From NCBI RefSeq assembly GCF_963169125.1, contig NC_084797.1, positions 93,467,868-93,531,867 on the forward strand: a stretch of DNA of 64,000 bases, in the 5' to 3' direction. Within the stretch, counting starts at the first letter, position 1. Each line of letters starts with the position of its first letter. The notes beneath the pieces are model-generated. The model worked only from the letters and a program-made list of their open reading frames with translations. It ran no database searches and was not told the origin of the DNA. The stretch is from Humulus lupulus. Taxonomy: Eukaryota > Streptophyta > Magnoliopsida > Rosales > Cannabaceae. A program made the position numbers and the translations under genes. Of the stretch, positions 42,891 to 55,900 are shown in pieces.

Positions 42891-43648
42891 ACGATGGTTA
42901 CCCTTGTAAGGGATTTACTCTTGGATAAGTAGGATGCCCTAGGTAACTCGATAGTTACCCTTGATGGGGATATTTATTGGCTAGATCTTAGTGTTGAGAC
43001 TCGGTTCTCCCCTACTGATTAGCAAATTTGTTGGAGGGAGTGATACACCCGAATTGTTGGAAATTGTCGAGCGTTGGTCTCGAATTATATTGTGATATAT
43101 TATATCTGCTTGTTCTGGAATTTTCCGAGTGTATGGATTTATCTGTTTATATGAAATAGTTTTCCTTTGTTTATAAGGCATAACCATAAGTTTGCCATAA
43201 TGCTTTTGCGTTCTTGAAATTTATTGTTTAGGGTATGGATGGATCCAGATCCCTAATTCTGTTGAGATATTGTTACCAGTGGTTAGTGACCACTTGTCTT
43301 CTCTGCATGCTTTTTTTTTTAAAGTTGAACTTACTAAGCATTTTCGCTTACCTAGTTGTTTCCTATTGTAGGTAAGAACAAGGGCAAAGCAGAGCAGTGA
43401 GCGCTGGAGTCTACTTTGTGGATGTACGTGTGGATCGACCTTTTGGGAAGCTGTTTTGTTTTTGGAAATGTTGTTTTATTTTAAAAAACTAGGCTCAGTT
43501 TACTCTTCATAAATTATGTTTGTATTAAATATTAAGTATGACCATACGAATTTTAAAATGTTTTTTAATACGGGTTTTTAAGACATTTTGTTACATGAAA
43601 ATGTTTATATTTCGGCATTATCGAGTTTGAAAAATCCGAGACGTTACA

Positions 43649-43821
43649 CACTGTGGCTCTCACCGATTTTAATGATTCGAAGAAGTCACTTAACGAGGCG
43701 AGGCTCCACACGTATACATTGCGACGAAGGCCCACTACAAGTACCAATAGCGTATCCTCGAGGAGCATATAGAAAGCGTACTCGCTATCCAAGCCACCAC
43801 GAAGGCGAAAGAAGACGAGGA
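43649..43821 (+). pseudogene. Antisense ORF of G2, middle part
   Basis: The 173 bases between two insertions continue the antisense gene (TDFNDSKKSLNEARLHTY, then a stretch ending ATTKAKEDE), which flows in frame into 46,144 when the T2 solo LTR and one GAGGA copy are left out. Too short to identify alone. Confidence 0.6.
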
Positions 43822-46143
43822 TGTAACGCCCTGGGTAACCAAGACCGTTACACTGTGTGTTTAAAATAGTGCAAGACTTGCTAATCAAGTCATTTAAAAA
43901 AACTGTGAATCTAAAGTCATCAACTGACTAGGAATAAAAGATTTTGGTCATAAATAAGTTATTTTCGTTAAAAATGAAAGTTTAATACATAGACTCTCAA
44001 AACATTGTTTGGATAACTTATTTACAAAAAAATCCAGAAGCTATAAACAACTCAGGCCACTCTAATGGAAAAATACACATTTTAGGTTTTCGTCCCTGTG
44101 CAATCCCTCGACCGTGGTGGCCGAGCAGCTGACAATGTACACTTCGCCCCCAAAACCCTCCAACTCATTGCTGAACCATCATACGCTTGCTCTTACTTGC
44201 ACCATGTAGCACCCGTGAGCCGAGGCCCAGCAAGAAAACATAATAGCATAGCAAGATCAATATCAATAACCAAATATTTCACAATGCATAACCAAGAATT
44301 CAGCAATTCATAACATTCACCTATTCAATGATATCTATCAACAAATTAACAATTTGTCATCCAGATAATCAACATATCATATTAATCAGATTACAACAAC
44401 AATCACATCCATAATTAACAATTCATTTCAATCATTACACAATATTTAGGGTCGGCACCCTTAGGCCGCTCCCTCTGTTTAACCACTGTCTTCGGCTCAC
44501 TTAGGCCGCCCCCAGTGTAATACCCACTGACTACAGCTAGCTTAACTGAGCTCAGTGATTAATAAGCTATCCTCGGCTACTAGTGTCTGAGTCGCGCCAT
44601 GTGCGCAAATATTATTTATGGTACCCTTAGGTCGTTTATCATATGTCCCATGGCATAATACCATCTATGACATCATACAGATATAGGGAGCTCTTAGTCC
44701 CATCACAATCACATAATAATTCATACAAATATAGGGAACACTTAGTCCCAACCTAACCACATAATCGGGTGCAGTTTTCTTACCTCTCGTTCGAGCAAGA
44801 AACACTTTACGAATGACCCTCGAGAGCGATCGATCTTTTAATCCCTTAGCGGTCACCTAGTCATAACCAAATATGGAATCCAATTAATAAAAATACCAAT
44901 AAATGAATCTTACTCTAAACCTCACTTCCGGGACCCCGAATTGTACCCAAACGATGAGTAGATTCGATCCCGAGCCTTAAGGATTGAAACCCCGAGCCAA
45001 AAACCCTTAAAAACACCCAAAATATGCATCTGAGAAAACAGGGTAGCGCTACAACGCTACCCCCCTAGCGCCCCAGCGCTACAACTAGGGACATTTTGCC
45101 CTGGCTAGCGTTGTAGCGCTACCCTCTGGGCGCTATAGCGCTAGGACCAGGCAGACATGGCCATGGTTCTTCTTCCTTTGAATTTTCCATTTTCAGCCTG
45201 TTTCAAAAGCTTCCAAACACCATTTAAACCCCCAAATGAACCCAAATACAATATATACTAGTCCTAGGCATCATAACCTACCCAAACTTTGCCAAAAACC
45301 CCATTGAATTCTCTACTTTCAAACTCAAAATCTCAACTGAACTCAGTAATAAAACAGAGCAGAAAACTAGAATTCTAGTGGTTAGAATCTTACCTCAAGC
45401 TCGGTATGAACTCCTCTTCAATGATGGAACACTACCCTAGATCCTCAACACTTGATTCCCCAGCTTAATTCCTCAAAAGAAGCTTCAAAATTGAAGAAGA
45501 AAAAGCAAGAAAATGGCAGTCGGTTGATGAAGGAAGAGATGCTCTATTTTTCCAACAGCCTTCTACTATTTTCTAGCCTAAGTATCAATATATATCCTTA
45601 AAGGTAAAATGACCTAAATGCCCTCAATCTTAATTGAAATCCTTAACAGGCACTAAGGGCAAAATCGTCCTTTCGCACCTATCTCGTTAATCATAATCAA
45701 CACCCTCCAATTCCCATTATTCCCAATATTCTCAAATACCAATAATTCATATCATGTTACCCCTTAACTCCCGGCAACGCTCTAATCACCAAATTACCCC
45801 CGAAACTCTCCCTGAGCCCCGAACTTAACCCTATTATGACCCAACCACTAACTAATACTCAATGATAGTCTCATGTCCAAAAGCTCGAACAAATCCACAT
45901 TATAATGTGGCCTCAACAATAGCTACCAATATACATACAATTATAGAATTATGCCCTCAATGGGCCAAATTACCAAAATGCCCCTATAACAAAATATACC
46001 CATATGCATGTATTTATCATCATATAGTAATATGATCCACCTAAACATGCATATAATCATATAATAGCACAAATAATCAATTATGGCCCTCCCAGCCTCC
46101 TAATCAAGGTCCTAAACCTTATTAGGAAATTTGGGTCGTTATA
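43822..46143. mobile_element. T2-type solo LTR with perfect target duplication
   Basis: The 2322-bp insert starts TGTAACGCCCTGGG and ends AATTTGGGTCGTTATA (CA changed to TA). GAGGA flanks it at 43817-43821 and 46144-46148. It is related to the LTR at 40232-42890. A cluster of AGCGCTA palindromes lies at about 45,040-45,150. No ORF of note. Confidence 0.88.
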
Positions 46144-47835
46144 GAGGAGCTCAAAGCTGAGCTCGAGGCTGGGATCGAATTGTCCTCCATGCCTCAAGGT
46201 AAATCCCCAATAGTTGTTAACTACACCCATCACGTAGGGGAGGGAATTAGTCTCGACCAGTCCTTATTCTCGCCATCACTCCTTGAGTGTGGGAAAGTTT
46301 CGGAGCGTCCTTTGACTAACGAGGAGTGCCAAGACTACCAAGACCTTATCGAAGTTTTCCTCCACCATCCAAAGAGGAGGAAACACCCCCAAGGGCTCGT
46401 GCCTCTAGACGAGGTGAAGTCCATGCACGCGATATAGTTTTGTCAATATGACACCAACACAACACAAGAAATGGGCCAACTCGTTTGTGAGGTTGCCCAT
46501 TCCGTTCTTCACTTGGAGGAGCCTTACCGTGGTGGGGCCCCTGAGGAGATTTATTTCATGCCTTGCATGCATGATTGTTTTTATAGATAACTTCCTTTCT
46601 TTTCTTTTGAAGACTAACCTTATCTGTTTCTTTGTGCAGAAAACATGGGCCAGTCGGACTTGGTCAGGAAGAAGCGAAAGAGGGTGACAGGGCCCTCTCA
46701 AATAGACCCCCGGAGGCGTCGACCACAGTGCCCCTGCCCTCGGCGCTCATGCCTTTGTCCCCGGTGGCCGATCCTCCAGCTCATGCGACTCTCGCAGTCT
46801 CAGAAGCATCCTCATTGGCCACTCCTCTAGGGCCAACGATTACCGAAGAGGTCATTTGCCTCAAGGTCTCCCCCCTTGAGATGAGGGGCCCTATCAGAAG
46901 GGAAAAGAAATCATTTCCAGGGTGTATGACCATCCTTCAGTTAGTACACCTCGTCTAGTGGTCTTTCTCGAACACTTCAAGGGAGAAGACCTAGAAAAGC
47001 ATAGACGGGTAGTCGAATACTTCAACGCCTGTCTTGACAAAGTCAATGAGGATTTCAAAGTCCTTGCGGAGAACTTGAGGGAAGAAAAATTGTAGGGTCC
47101 GGTTGTTCCCCCTAGCCGTGAGGAGCTGGAGCCTCTACTAGCGGGGAGAATCAGAGAAAGGATGATCCCACTCGCCGCGGAGCTGCTCCAAGGATTAGCT
47201 GGGTCCCTATGCGACATGCCCTGTCGTAGCTTCCCTTGTTGTGGTAGTGACAACGAGATCTCTCTGATAGCCACCATCTGCCACATCTCAAGAATCGTGC
47301 CTTAGAGTTGGGGACTCAACTGGCCACAGAGCAGTTGAAGCTGTCATCTCTCAAGGACACTTCTGCAAATTTGCTGGAAGATGTCGCAAGTCAAACCCAG
47401 TCCATGGAGGAGGCCAAAGACAAGTTGTGAGTAGAGCTCATAGCTATTCGGGAGGAACTCCACCTAAGCTATGAGGAGTCCTCGGCTCGTGCCGCCGAGC
47501 TGGCCAGAGTCTAGGAGGAGGTTGTTATGTCCACAAAAGAAGTTGTGCACACCGCATCTCGCGCCAATAACCTTAGTCTCTGAGCAGAGGAGATAGAAAT
47601 GGATCTTGATGTGATGACATATGACACCCTGTTTGTGGTGTGGCGAAGCAACAGGGACATGGATATGTCATTCACTAAGGAGCCCAACATGCGGATGATG
47701 CTCGAGGAGCATCTCTGTGTCGAGGATGCCAAGGTAGCTCAAGAAAAGGAAGCTACGGTGGCCAGCCATGCTTCTGAGGCAGATCCTGTCATTGAGGTCA
47801 TGGCGAAAGTTCCTCTAGGCGAAGGCCCGAAGTGA
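46144..47835 (+). pseudogene. Antisense ORF of G2, C-terminal part (linker, coiled coil, conserved end)
   Basis: Continues as EELKAELEAGIELSSMPQG and CQDYQDLIEVFLHHPKRRK, leaves near 46,436 and re-enters at an acceptor ending 46639 (TTTCTTTGTGCAG) with a Pro/Ala/Ser-rich linker. Then VVEYFNACLDKVNEDFKVLA, a heptad-like stretch (QLATEQLKLSSLKDTSANLL, ELIAIREELHLSYEESS) and the end block VVWRSNRDMDMSFTKEPNM, ending MAKVPLGEGPK with a stop at 47833-47835. The end block corresponds to NKDGNFSFLASKVW in G1. Stops at about 47,092, 47,428, 47,513 and 47,581 show decay. Confidence 0.7.
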
Positions 47836-49789
47836 TTTTACTACATTTTTTTGTTTGATTAAGTAGGCATGTGTGCCTTTGTTTACTGGGGTGTAAATAA
47901 CTAAATGCTTGAGCCCCCGTGCTCAACTGTAAATACCTTTTAACCTCTATTCAACTTGCACTAATTTTCTTATCATGTTGCTTTTTTTATTAACATGCTA
48001 ACATTTAATAATTATACAATTTTGTCTTATTAGTTTAGCTGGGTTTTCATGCCACTCAATGTAATGCCACGAGAGTCTGAAACCTCAGTTCGTCCACATT
48101 TTGTGGGCCTCGAGTCTTAGAGACTTAGGTCTTGCGCTTGGATCTTAGTAGTTCGAGTCTTTATCAACTTATCTTAGTATTTGGATAGGCTTAGGCACTT
48201 AGTGTTGTCCCCTAGGCCCGTAGTCCTTGGGATTTACTTTTAGTGCGATGTCAAGTGGGAACACTTGACGTAGTCCTATGTCCCCGAGTCCCAACAACTT
48301 GGGGTTTAGGCCATCCATTATCCTTAGAGCTTGTAGATTTCCCTTTCAGTGTTTAGATGCCTTAGGTGTTTAGTGTCATATCCTAAGCATACAGTCCTCG
48401 GGATTAACATTAATGCCTTGGGAGGTCTATTGCACTATAGGGTTCTAGTTTTCCTGTCTCAAAATTGATGTTTTGGGCATTTAGTGTTTCTTCCTAGCCT
48501 CGTTGTCCTCGGGAGTAAATTTAACGCCATCCAGAATCCTCGAGTGCCAATCACTCATGCTCCGAAAGGTCAAATGTTTTGAGATAATCGCGCCCTAGGG
48601 CGTATTGTCCCTGGGATGCTATTTTGGGCTTTCCGCCCTACCCCCTGAGTATAGCTACTCAGACCTTTTCTACCCGGGAGTCGTGAAATCATTGTCTATG
48701 GGCTCTAAGTCCCCAAAGTATGCAACTGAGTTTCACGTCCTTAGGTCGGGCCTCACGCGTTTGATTTTTGTTCACACGTCGAATCATCAGTCACGTTACT
48801 TGGATTTCTCACCGTCGGGGTGATTATTTTGGGGTTATGCCCAAGTACAAATGACTCGGAACTCCGTTCACATCTCAAGGATTGGGACCTGGTTTTCGTT
48901 CCTCAAGCACGCGCTATCCTCGGGAGAAATACCTTAGGTCTATCCTAATCTTACTTGGATTTTTTCGACGCTGGGATTTTTTCCAGGTCTTAGCTTAGGG
49001 GTCCCATGACACTTAGGTTACTTCGATTGTCGACTAGCTTAGCTTCCCAAATCATTGGCTCTTAGTTTTAGGATTACCTTACGATGCTCAAGTTTTGGTA
49101 ACCCAAGGTTTTGGGCCCGAATGCGGATGACTCAGGCTTCCACTCGCATCTCGAGTTTAGGAACTTGGTCATAGCTCTTCGGGCTCAATGTACTCGAGAG
49201 GTAGCCCAAGTTCGCTCTCACGCTACTAGGATCTTTAATCTTTGAATTCTCGTGACACCAGGCCTACTCCACTCATGACAAGCTTAGATTCCTAGGTCTT
49301 TAGGCCCGAGTACAGATGACTCAAGATTCCATTCGCATCTCGAGATCTAAAAACTTGGTCATGGATCCTCGGGCTCATTGTCCTCGGGAGGTAACTCAAG
49401 TTCACTCTCACGCTACTAGGATCTTTAAGTCATGGAATTCCCCAGAGTTTGCTTAGTTCCCTAGATTTTTCTATTGCCTGGGTATTGACACTAGGCTTAC
49501 TCCGCTTCATGACAAGCTTAGTTTCCTAGGTCATCCTCCGCAAGATACTATACTCTGTGAGGTTACCCTAACCCCATGCCCCCCAAGTGATTAGAAACTA
49601 GTATGCATTCACTTGTCCAGACCAGCGAGCATGTGCTCTATAAGTAGTACAAATAGAATAAAAAAGGAAACTGAAATATAAGCAGATTCTTTTAAATTCT
49701 CTGCCATGTTTTGTCTACATGATTTCCATTACTTGTGCCCGAAGGCTACAAAACAATTACAAAATTTAATAAAAAATACAATGCTCACA
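47836..49789. repeat. G2 spacer with long degenerate tandem repeats
   Basis: Non-coding spacer between the converging antisense ORF and pol. From about 48,830 to 49,540 a unit of about 190 bp recurs with GGCCCGA...GGATGACTC, CGCATCTCGAG, AACTTGGTCAT, CTCGGGAGGTA and CTCACGCTACTAGGATCTTTAA (clear at 49,113 and 49,302, fainter before). The position equals the 121-bp repeats of G1, but the sequence differs. Confidence 0.7.
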
Positions 49790-50930
49790 TCACTGGTAAT
49801 ACCAGCAGAGATGCTCAGCATTCCAGGCATGGAGTACTAACTCCCCACCCGGTCGTGCAAGTTTGTAAGTCCCTAGACATACAATGCTCTTGACTTGGTA
49901 TGCAATTTCCCAGTTAGGGCCCAGCACCCCAGCACCAGGGTCTCGGGTGGCTAAGAAAACTCTTTGCAACACCAAATCTTTGACCCCAAATTTTCTATCC
50001 TTCACTTTGGAGTTAAAATATCTTGCTAGTTTCTGCTGGTAGGAAGCTACCTGAATCTGAGAAGCTTCGCAGAGCTCCTCCACTAAGTCCAGAGACTCTC
50101 AGAGTAAAGTGTGATTTGTGGTCGAATCATACGTATCTCTTCGATGCATGGAGATTGCAACCTCAAGTTGGAGCATGGCTTCGTACCCGTAGGCCATGGA
50201 GAATGGCGAGTGGCTGGTGAAGGTCTTAGCAGTGGTATGGTAACTCCACAATGCCTTAGGCAGCTCCTTGAGTCAAGATCCTTTCACCAGCACCAGTCTT
50301 TTCTTCAAGGTGGCTTTAAGAGTCTTGTTGACTAGTTCCACCTGCTCATTTTCTTGCAGGTGAGCTACAGAGGAGAAGTTCTTCACCACCCTATGCCTTC
50401 AACAGAATTTCTTGAACAACTCACTGTCGAACTATAGGCCATTGTTGAAGACTATCTTCCTTGGGAGCCCGTAGCGGCAAACTATATTCTTGATGACAAA
50501 GTCCAGTGCCTTCTTGGAGGTGATGGTAGCAAGGGGTTCGACCTCGACCCACTTTGTGAAGTAGTCGACCGCCACAATTTCATATTTCACTCCTCCTTTC
50601 CCCATAGGCAATGACCCAATAAGGTCGATACCCCAGAATACAGAGCGCCATGGACTATTCATATGAGTGAGCTTATTTGAAGAAGCTCGGGGTATGTTGG
50701 CGAACCGTTGGCACTTGTAACACTTCTTGATGTAATCCATCGCATCACCATTCATAGTGGGCTAGAAGTATCCTTGTCTCAAGACTTTCTTGGTGAGGCT
50801 CTGCCCCTCAGCGTGGTCGCTGCAAAAGCCATCATGTACTTCCCAGAGTATAAGACTGGCTTCCTGCTTGGACACACATCAGAGCAAGGGCAACGAATAT
50901 CCTCGCCTGTACAACTTACTGTCCATGATG
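49790..50930 (-). pseudogene. G2 integrase
   Basis: Right to left: a zinc-binding part (HDGFCSDHAEG, then CYKCQRFANIPRASS), core WGIDLIGSLPMGKGGVKYEI and VDYFTKWVEVEPL, then NGL with a stop just before FDSELF, and the C-terminal domain (QQKLARYFNSKVKDRKFG, VFLATRDPGAGVLGPNWE, AWNAEHLCWYYQ, stop at 49790). Same layout as G1. The second catalytic Asp is lost (NNGL with a stop behind), and more stops lie around 50,100-50,430. Confidence 0.87.
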
Positions 50931-51099
50931 ACGTTCTGAGGTGCCTGGTAAAGCAGCTTCCGAGTTGCTTTCTTATTCTGCAGTGGGCTCCATCCAGCTG
51001 TCCTAGGACTAGACTGCTTCTACCTCCTCGGGAGCTAAGATGCTCGGAGTGGCCAAGTAGTCGACAGGGACCACATTGATTAACTCAGTGTCCTTGGTG

Positions 51100-51540
51100 G
51101 TAGCAAGCTTAGCCAAGGCATCAACATTAGAATTTTGTTCTCGTCGCACTTGTCATATGGTAAACTTCTTGAAGTTGTGCATCATTTCTTGAGCTTTCGC
51201 AAGATAAGTAGCCATTTTTGTTGCATGGGCCTGGTACTCTCTGAGCACTTGATTGACTACCAACTGTGAGTCGTTGAAGATCTCAGGCCCTCAGCCTTGA
51301 GCTCCAGGGCTACCCAAAGCCCAGCAATAATTACTTCGTACTCAACCTCATTGTTGGAAGCATCGAACCCAAACCTCAGGGCACTGTGGACCCTGTGTCC
51401 TTCAAGGGAGACCAAGATCAGACCCCCTCCGTCTCCATTCTCATTGGAAGACCCGCCCACGTATAGCTTTCATGTAGGCCTGACCATTGGCGCATCCCCA
51501 AGTCTTTCATGATTTCCCGTGCACTCGGTGATGAAATCTG
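51100..51540 (-). pseudogene. G2 second RNase H domain
   Basis: Shows LYVGGSSNENGDGGGLILV (Gly in place of the first catalytic Asp), NNEVEYEVIIAGLWVALEL and, after a frame change at about 51,290, NDSQLVVNQVLREYQAHATK. Matches G1 25,363-26,160 closely. Loss of the first Asp means this copy is inactive. Confidence 0.82.
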
Positions 51541-51559
51541 TCAGTGCCTGCCCCTGATG

Positions 51560-52243
51560 GCGATCCTCGAGTGATAGGTGATGTCAAACTGACTTAGTTC
51601 AACCACCCATTTAAGGAGTCTCACGGATGGCTACGACTTCTGAAGGACCTACCACAAGGGATGGTTAGTGAGGACCTTGATGGGAAGCGCTTGGAAAAAG
51701 AGCTGTAATTTTTCAAGAGGCCACCATTAGACAAAAATTTAACTTCTCCATAAGTTGGTATATGGACTCCGCCCCGAGGAGTCACTTACTTGTATAGTAC
51801 ACGAGGTGCTGGACCCGCCTTCCTCTCACACCAAGGAGGCACTGATGGCACTATCTGACACAACCATATAAAGGCAGAGGGCTTCTCCATCTACGGGCTT
51901 CAAGAGGATTGGTGGGTTGTCCATGTGCGCCTTTAAATGCTGGAATTCCTATTCTCACTCCTTCATCCATTCGAACCTCTGACCCCCTCGGAGTATGTTG
52001 AAGAACAGTATGCACTTGCCAGTTGCTTTGGAGACAAAGCCGCTTAGGGCAGCGATTCTCCCGTTGAGGCTTTGAACATATTTATGCTTGCGTAAGGATG
52101 GCATTTCAACCAACGCTTTGATCTTCTTGGGGTTTGCCTCTATTCCTCGGACGTTGACAATGAAACCAAAAAACTTCCCGGAGGCGACTCCAAAAGTGCA
52201 CTTTTGGCAATTCAACTTCATTCCAAACCTGCGGAGCACCAAG
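51560..52243 (-). pseudogene. G2 RT C-terminal part and first RNase H
   Basis: 52,243-51,955 reads RFGMKLNCQKCTFGVASGKF, GFIVNVRGIEANPKKIK and GRIAALSGFVSKATGKC, the thumb and connection of the RT. The region down to 51,560 gives a frame-broken RNase H-like domain. RT sequence to the right of the insertion at 52249 is needed to complete it; leaving out the insertion and one target copy joins the two halves in frame. Confidence 0.83.
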
Positions 52244-52928
52244 AACATTGTTTAATGCCAAAAATGTGACAACCACTAAGCGGTGGTTGTAGTAAAATCG
52301 GGCAATCGATCCATAAGGAGGTAACTTAAAACCGAAATATTAGTAGAAAAATAACACAAAAAGTTAGTAACATGAAATAAATAAAAATGGAATAAAAATA
52401 GATTTTAGATTTTGATGTTGTCTTAATGATAAAATGAGAAAAAGTGAAATAAAAATAAAGTGTAATCAAGAGTTGACAAGTAGAAAGGTTTCAAGAATCA
52501 TCCATATGCTTGTTTGGTTACTTAGTTACTTGATTTACAAAAATACACAAGTAAATAGTTCACATCGCAACATTTAATTGGAAAATCTAACTTTAAAGTC
52601 CATATTCTTTTCTAACAAAAGTCCATTTGAGTTGTAAAGTTATTTACTTTAGGAGCACAATGTTAATCTTATGAAAAATCTAAAAATGAAAAAAAAAATA
52701 CCCAAGGGCAATAATGCAATAGAAGATTGGACATAAAATTATGTATCAATATTATTTTTACTAATTAGAAGCACATAGAAAGAGCATGACTAATCCTATA
52801 TACTATTAGCACAAGAATAAAGATAACAAAATAAAGATGAGGATGAAAGAACATAAACAACTCAAATGCATTATATTAAGAACATAGTAAATCAAAGTAG
52901 CAAAATAACATCACTAGCATATGGAATC

Positions 52929-55900
52929 TGTAACGTCCTACGTTTTTGGGTACCTTTAAACGACTCGGGTCGGGATTTTTCCCCCGGGTTAAGAATATTA
53001 TTTTAAATAATATTATATTTTGTTTGTAAGTATTCCATGAGTTATTGCTAGCCAAAATATGAATTTTGTGATTTTAAAAGTCAAGATAAGACTTTCGGTC
53101 CTGGACCGACACAAAAACCCTGATCGGGTAAAAATCTCGGAAAATAAAACGAAAAATCATGGCAATTATATTTTGGGCATAAAATACATTCATAAAAGTT
53201 AAAGTTTGGTCAAAAATAATAAACCTAAAAGAAAATAGAAATTTTAGGGCATTTTGTGTTAAATGCCTAATTTTGCCGAAATGGGGAATTTTATTCCATG
53301 AATGGACCTTAGGTTAAATTTTTTTATGTGATTAATTAAATTAAATGTGAGAGACATGTAATTTAATTAATTAATGTTAAGTTTGGTGATTAAAACTTAA
53401 TAAGAGTGAAAAAAATGTGTCAAAAGTCAATTTGGACTTTTCTTCTTATAAACCCTTATTAACCTTTATAAAAAAATAAAAAAAAAATAAAAAAAAATTA
53501 ATGGTCACATATATGGAAAATGGTGGCTGGCCATGTGCTATTTTAGAGTGGTGTGAACCCAATTTTATAAAATTCAAATCCCATTTAATTAAGAAGTCAA
53601 GTGGGCAAGTGGGTAGAAAAGCACTCAAGTGTTTTGTGATATTTTGAAGAGTTGTGTGAGCCATTCTAACCCCCAAATCCGACCACTCTCCCTCCCTCAT
53701 TCACTCTCATCTGATTTTTGAAGACTCTCTCAAGTGTTCTCTCCATTTTCAACCCCAAGAACACCAAAGAAACTTGGAAGCTAAGTCTTGGTCTAGGAAG
53801 GGTTTTCCCTAAGGTAAAGTTTCATTAATCTAGACCTTTGTCAAGTTTTAATCATAGAGTTTCAAATAGATAATTACCTATGTTGTTGGAGGAAGTTGGT
53901 CAGGGTTTTTGAAAGGTTTTGAAGGAGTCAAAGCTTATAGGAAGGTCCAAACCTTAAGCTAGAACACCAAAGAGGTAAAAAGTTTACTTTTGATGAGTTT
54001 GTTGTAGGGTTTTTAGTTTTAAGCATTATTTTGTATATCTAATGCTTAGAGTTTCTTGTTGATGATGTAATAAGGTTATGGTAGTTGTTTAATAATTTTT
54101 ATGATGCATGTGTATTGATTTTTGAAAATGGGAACCAAAACCCCCAAGGGTTTTGTAGGATACCCTAAAACAAAACATGTTTTAAGCTGTGACTTCCAAG
54201 GGGTCAAGTAGCCACTGTATATTGTTTTTGTAAAATTAAATTGCACTGTTATGTTGTTGAGATTGAGTACATAAAATTGAGCTTTTGAAACACTAAAAAA
54301 TGTTTAGAAATGAGTAAGTTATGTTATTTCAAAGTTTAGGTAAAAAACTGTTTTTTCGTATTCTCATTTTCGGAACCAAGTTTGGACAGCCACTGTATAG
54401 GGCAAATGAACCCAGTTTTTTCTAAAATTTTGTGGACATATTTCTGGCATAACCTACTAGTCCACTGTAAAATTTGGTAAGAAAATATTGAACGGTTTGA
54501 AAGTTATTAACTGTCAAAGTTTGGAAAAAATAAGGACTTGAAAATAAGGTCATTTTTACCTCATTGTTGGAAAATGATTTCACCAATAAAAAATGCTCAT
54601 TTTGACCTAAGATTTTTCAAAGGCCTAAATGGCATAAAAAAAATGGAATTGGGAAATTTTGGTAACAATTGGGTAAGTAAATTTCAAGTTATGAACTAAC
54701 GAAGTATGTAGTTAAAAATGTGAAAAATAGGTTTTTCACACTTAGTGTAAAAATGAGATTTTGGAACATAAGGTAAAAAGTAAAATTTTGTTTATTTCAA
54801 GATATAAATTGGTAAGTCTTGAAATCATATTTTCACTAAAATTACCCCTTTGAGTTTAAATGAATTATTTTTCTAGTAAGTAAAATTGATTAATTTCTTT
54901 TGGGAAAATTAATTAGTCAAGATGAGAAATTTATAACGGTTTTCCTAATTAAGACAAATTAGGCAATTTTCTTAAAACGGTTTTTAGATATTAAAACCTT
55001 AAGAAAAATAAAAGGAAAATTTAAAGAGTTTATTTTCTTTAAAAATAATTAAGGAATTTATTTGTATTTTCTGGATATAATACCGGCTAAAATCTTACAT
55101 ATTTTAACCGACTAGTCGAAAGTGCGGGTTAATAGTGATACCTTGAAAGAGTAAGATTTTTAGCGGGTTGTGGGGAAATACCATTGTGATACCCGAGCCT
55201 AGGTATCGAGACCTTAGGATAGGTCTCCCCGAGACTTAGGGTTTAGTCTCGAATATTTTGTATAACTTTCCTTAATAGGTTTAAAACCAAATAAGGATTG
55301 TAAATCCTTACAAATGACTTTTATTAAAATGACCAAACTGCCCAAAATAATAATAATGAATTATTAGTGCCATAATTAATCCGAGTATACTGTATGGATA
55401 ACTACAGTATTGGCTAAGCGTAACTGGACTGAACGTTGGAGGGTGAAAACTTGCTGAGCGCTAAGGACTCCAAGTAAGTCAACTTATATTGTATGGCTGC
55501 AACATGAAATGATTATTGTCTTGTATGTTAGTATAGGGATACATGCATATACATAGGCTGTCATAGAAAGTTGCTTAGAGACGTTAGTCTAGTGAGTGCT
55601 GATTTAGAAAATATGAACGGTAGAAGTCCGTCATATCCTAGACGGTTGATCCCCGTCACACTGCTTGATTTTATTTATGTCCAGTTGATTACCGAGACGA
55701 GTGGCCATGAGATGAGGATAAGCTGGTTAAACCTAGGGGCGCCAAGATAAATGGGACCTAGGGGCCCTCATGCTTACTTAATCATTGGACGGTTAGAATC
55801 CGAGCAAGTGCTCTGATAAGTTATTCCCGGATAGCAGCCGTGAATATTGGCCATTCCGTGAGAGTGCCTAGAGATACTAGGGGTTGCCAAGACAGAGTGA

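Larger units (their letters stand above)
35273..43648. mobile_element. T1-type LTR inserted in the G2 antisense ORF, itself opened by a Gypsy fragment
   Basis: Starts TGTAACGCCCTGCATTTC and ends CGAGACGTTACA. It aligns with the T1 solo LTR at 52929-56805 in two blocks, 35273 to about 37,785 and about 42,891-43,648. Shared marks include GGTACCTTTAAACGACTC, GGACAGCCACTGTATAGGG, GAGTATACTGTATGGATAA and GAGCAGTGAGCGCTGGAGTC. The part matching about 55,745-55,975 is missing where the inner fragment sits. The flanks CGTCG and CACTG do not match, so no target duplication is claimed. It is a solo LTR or LTR remnant. Confidence 0.78.

Noticed and set aside
35268..43653. A target duplication for the T1 LTR in the G2 antisense ORF
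   Set aside because: The flanks CGTCG and CACTG do not match, so none is claimed although the LTR ends are clear.
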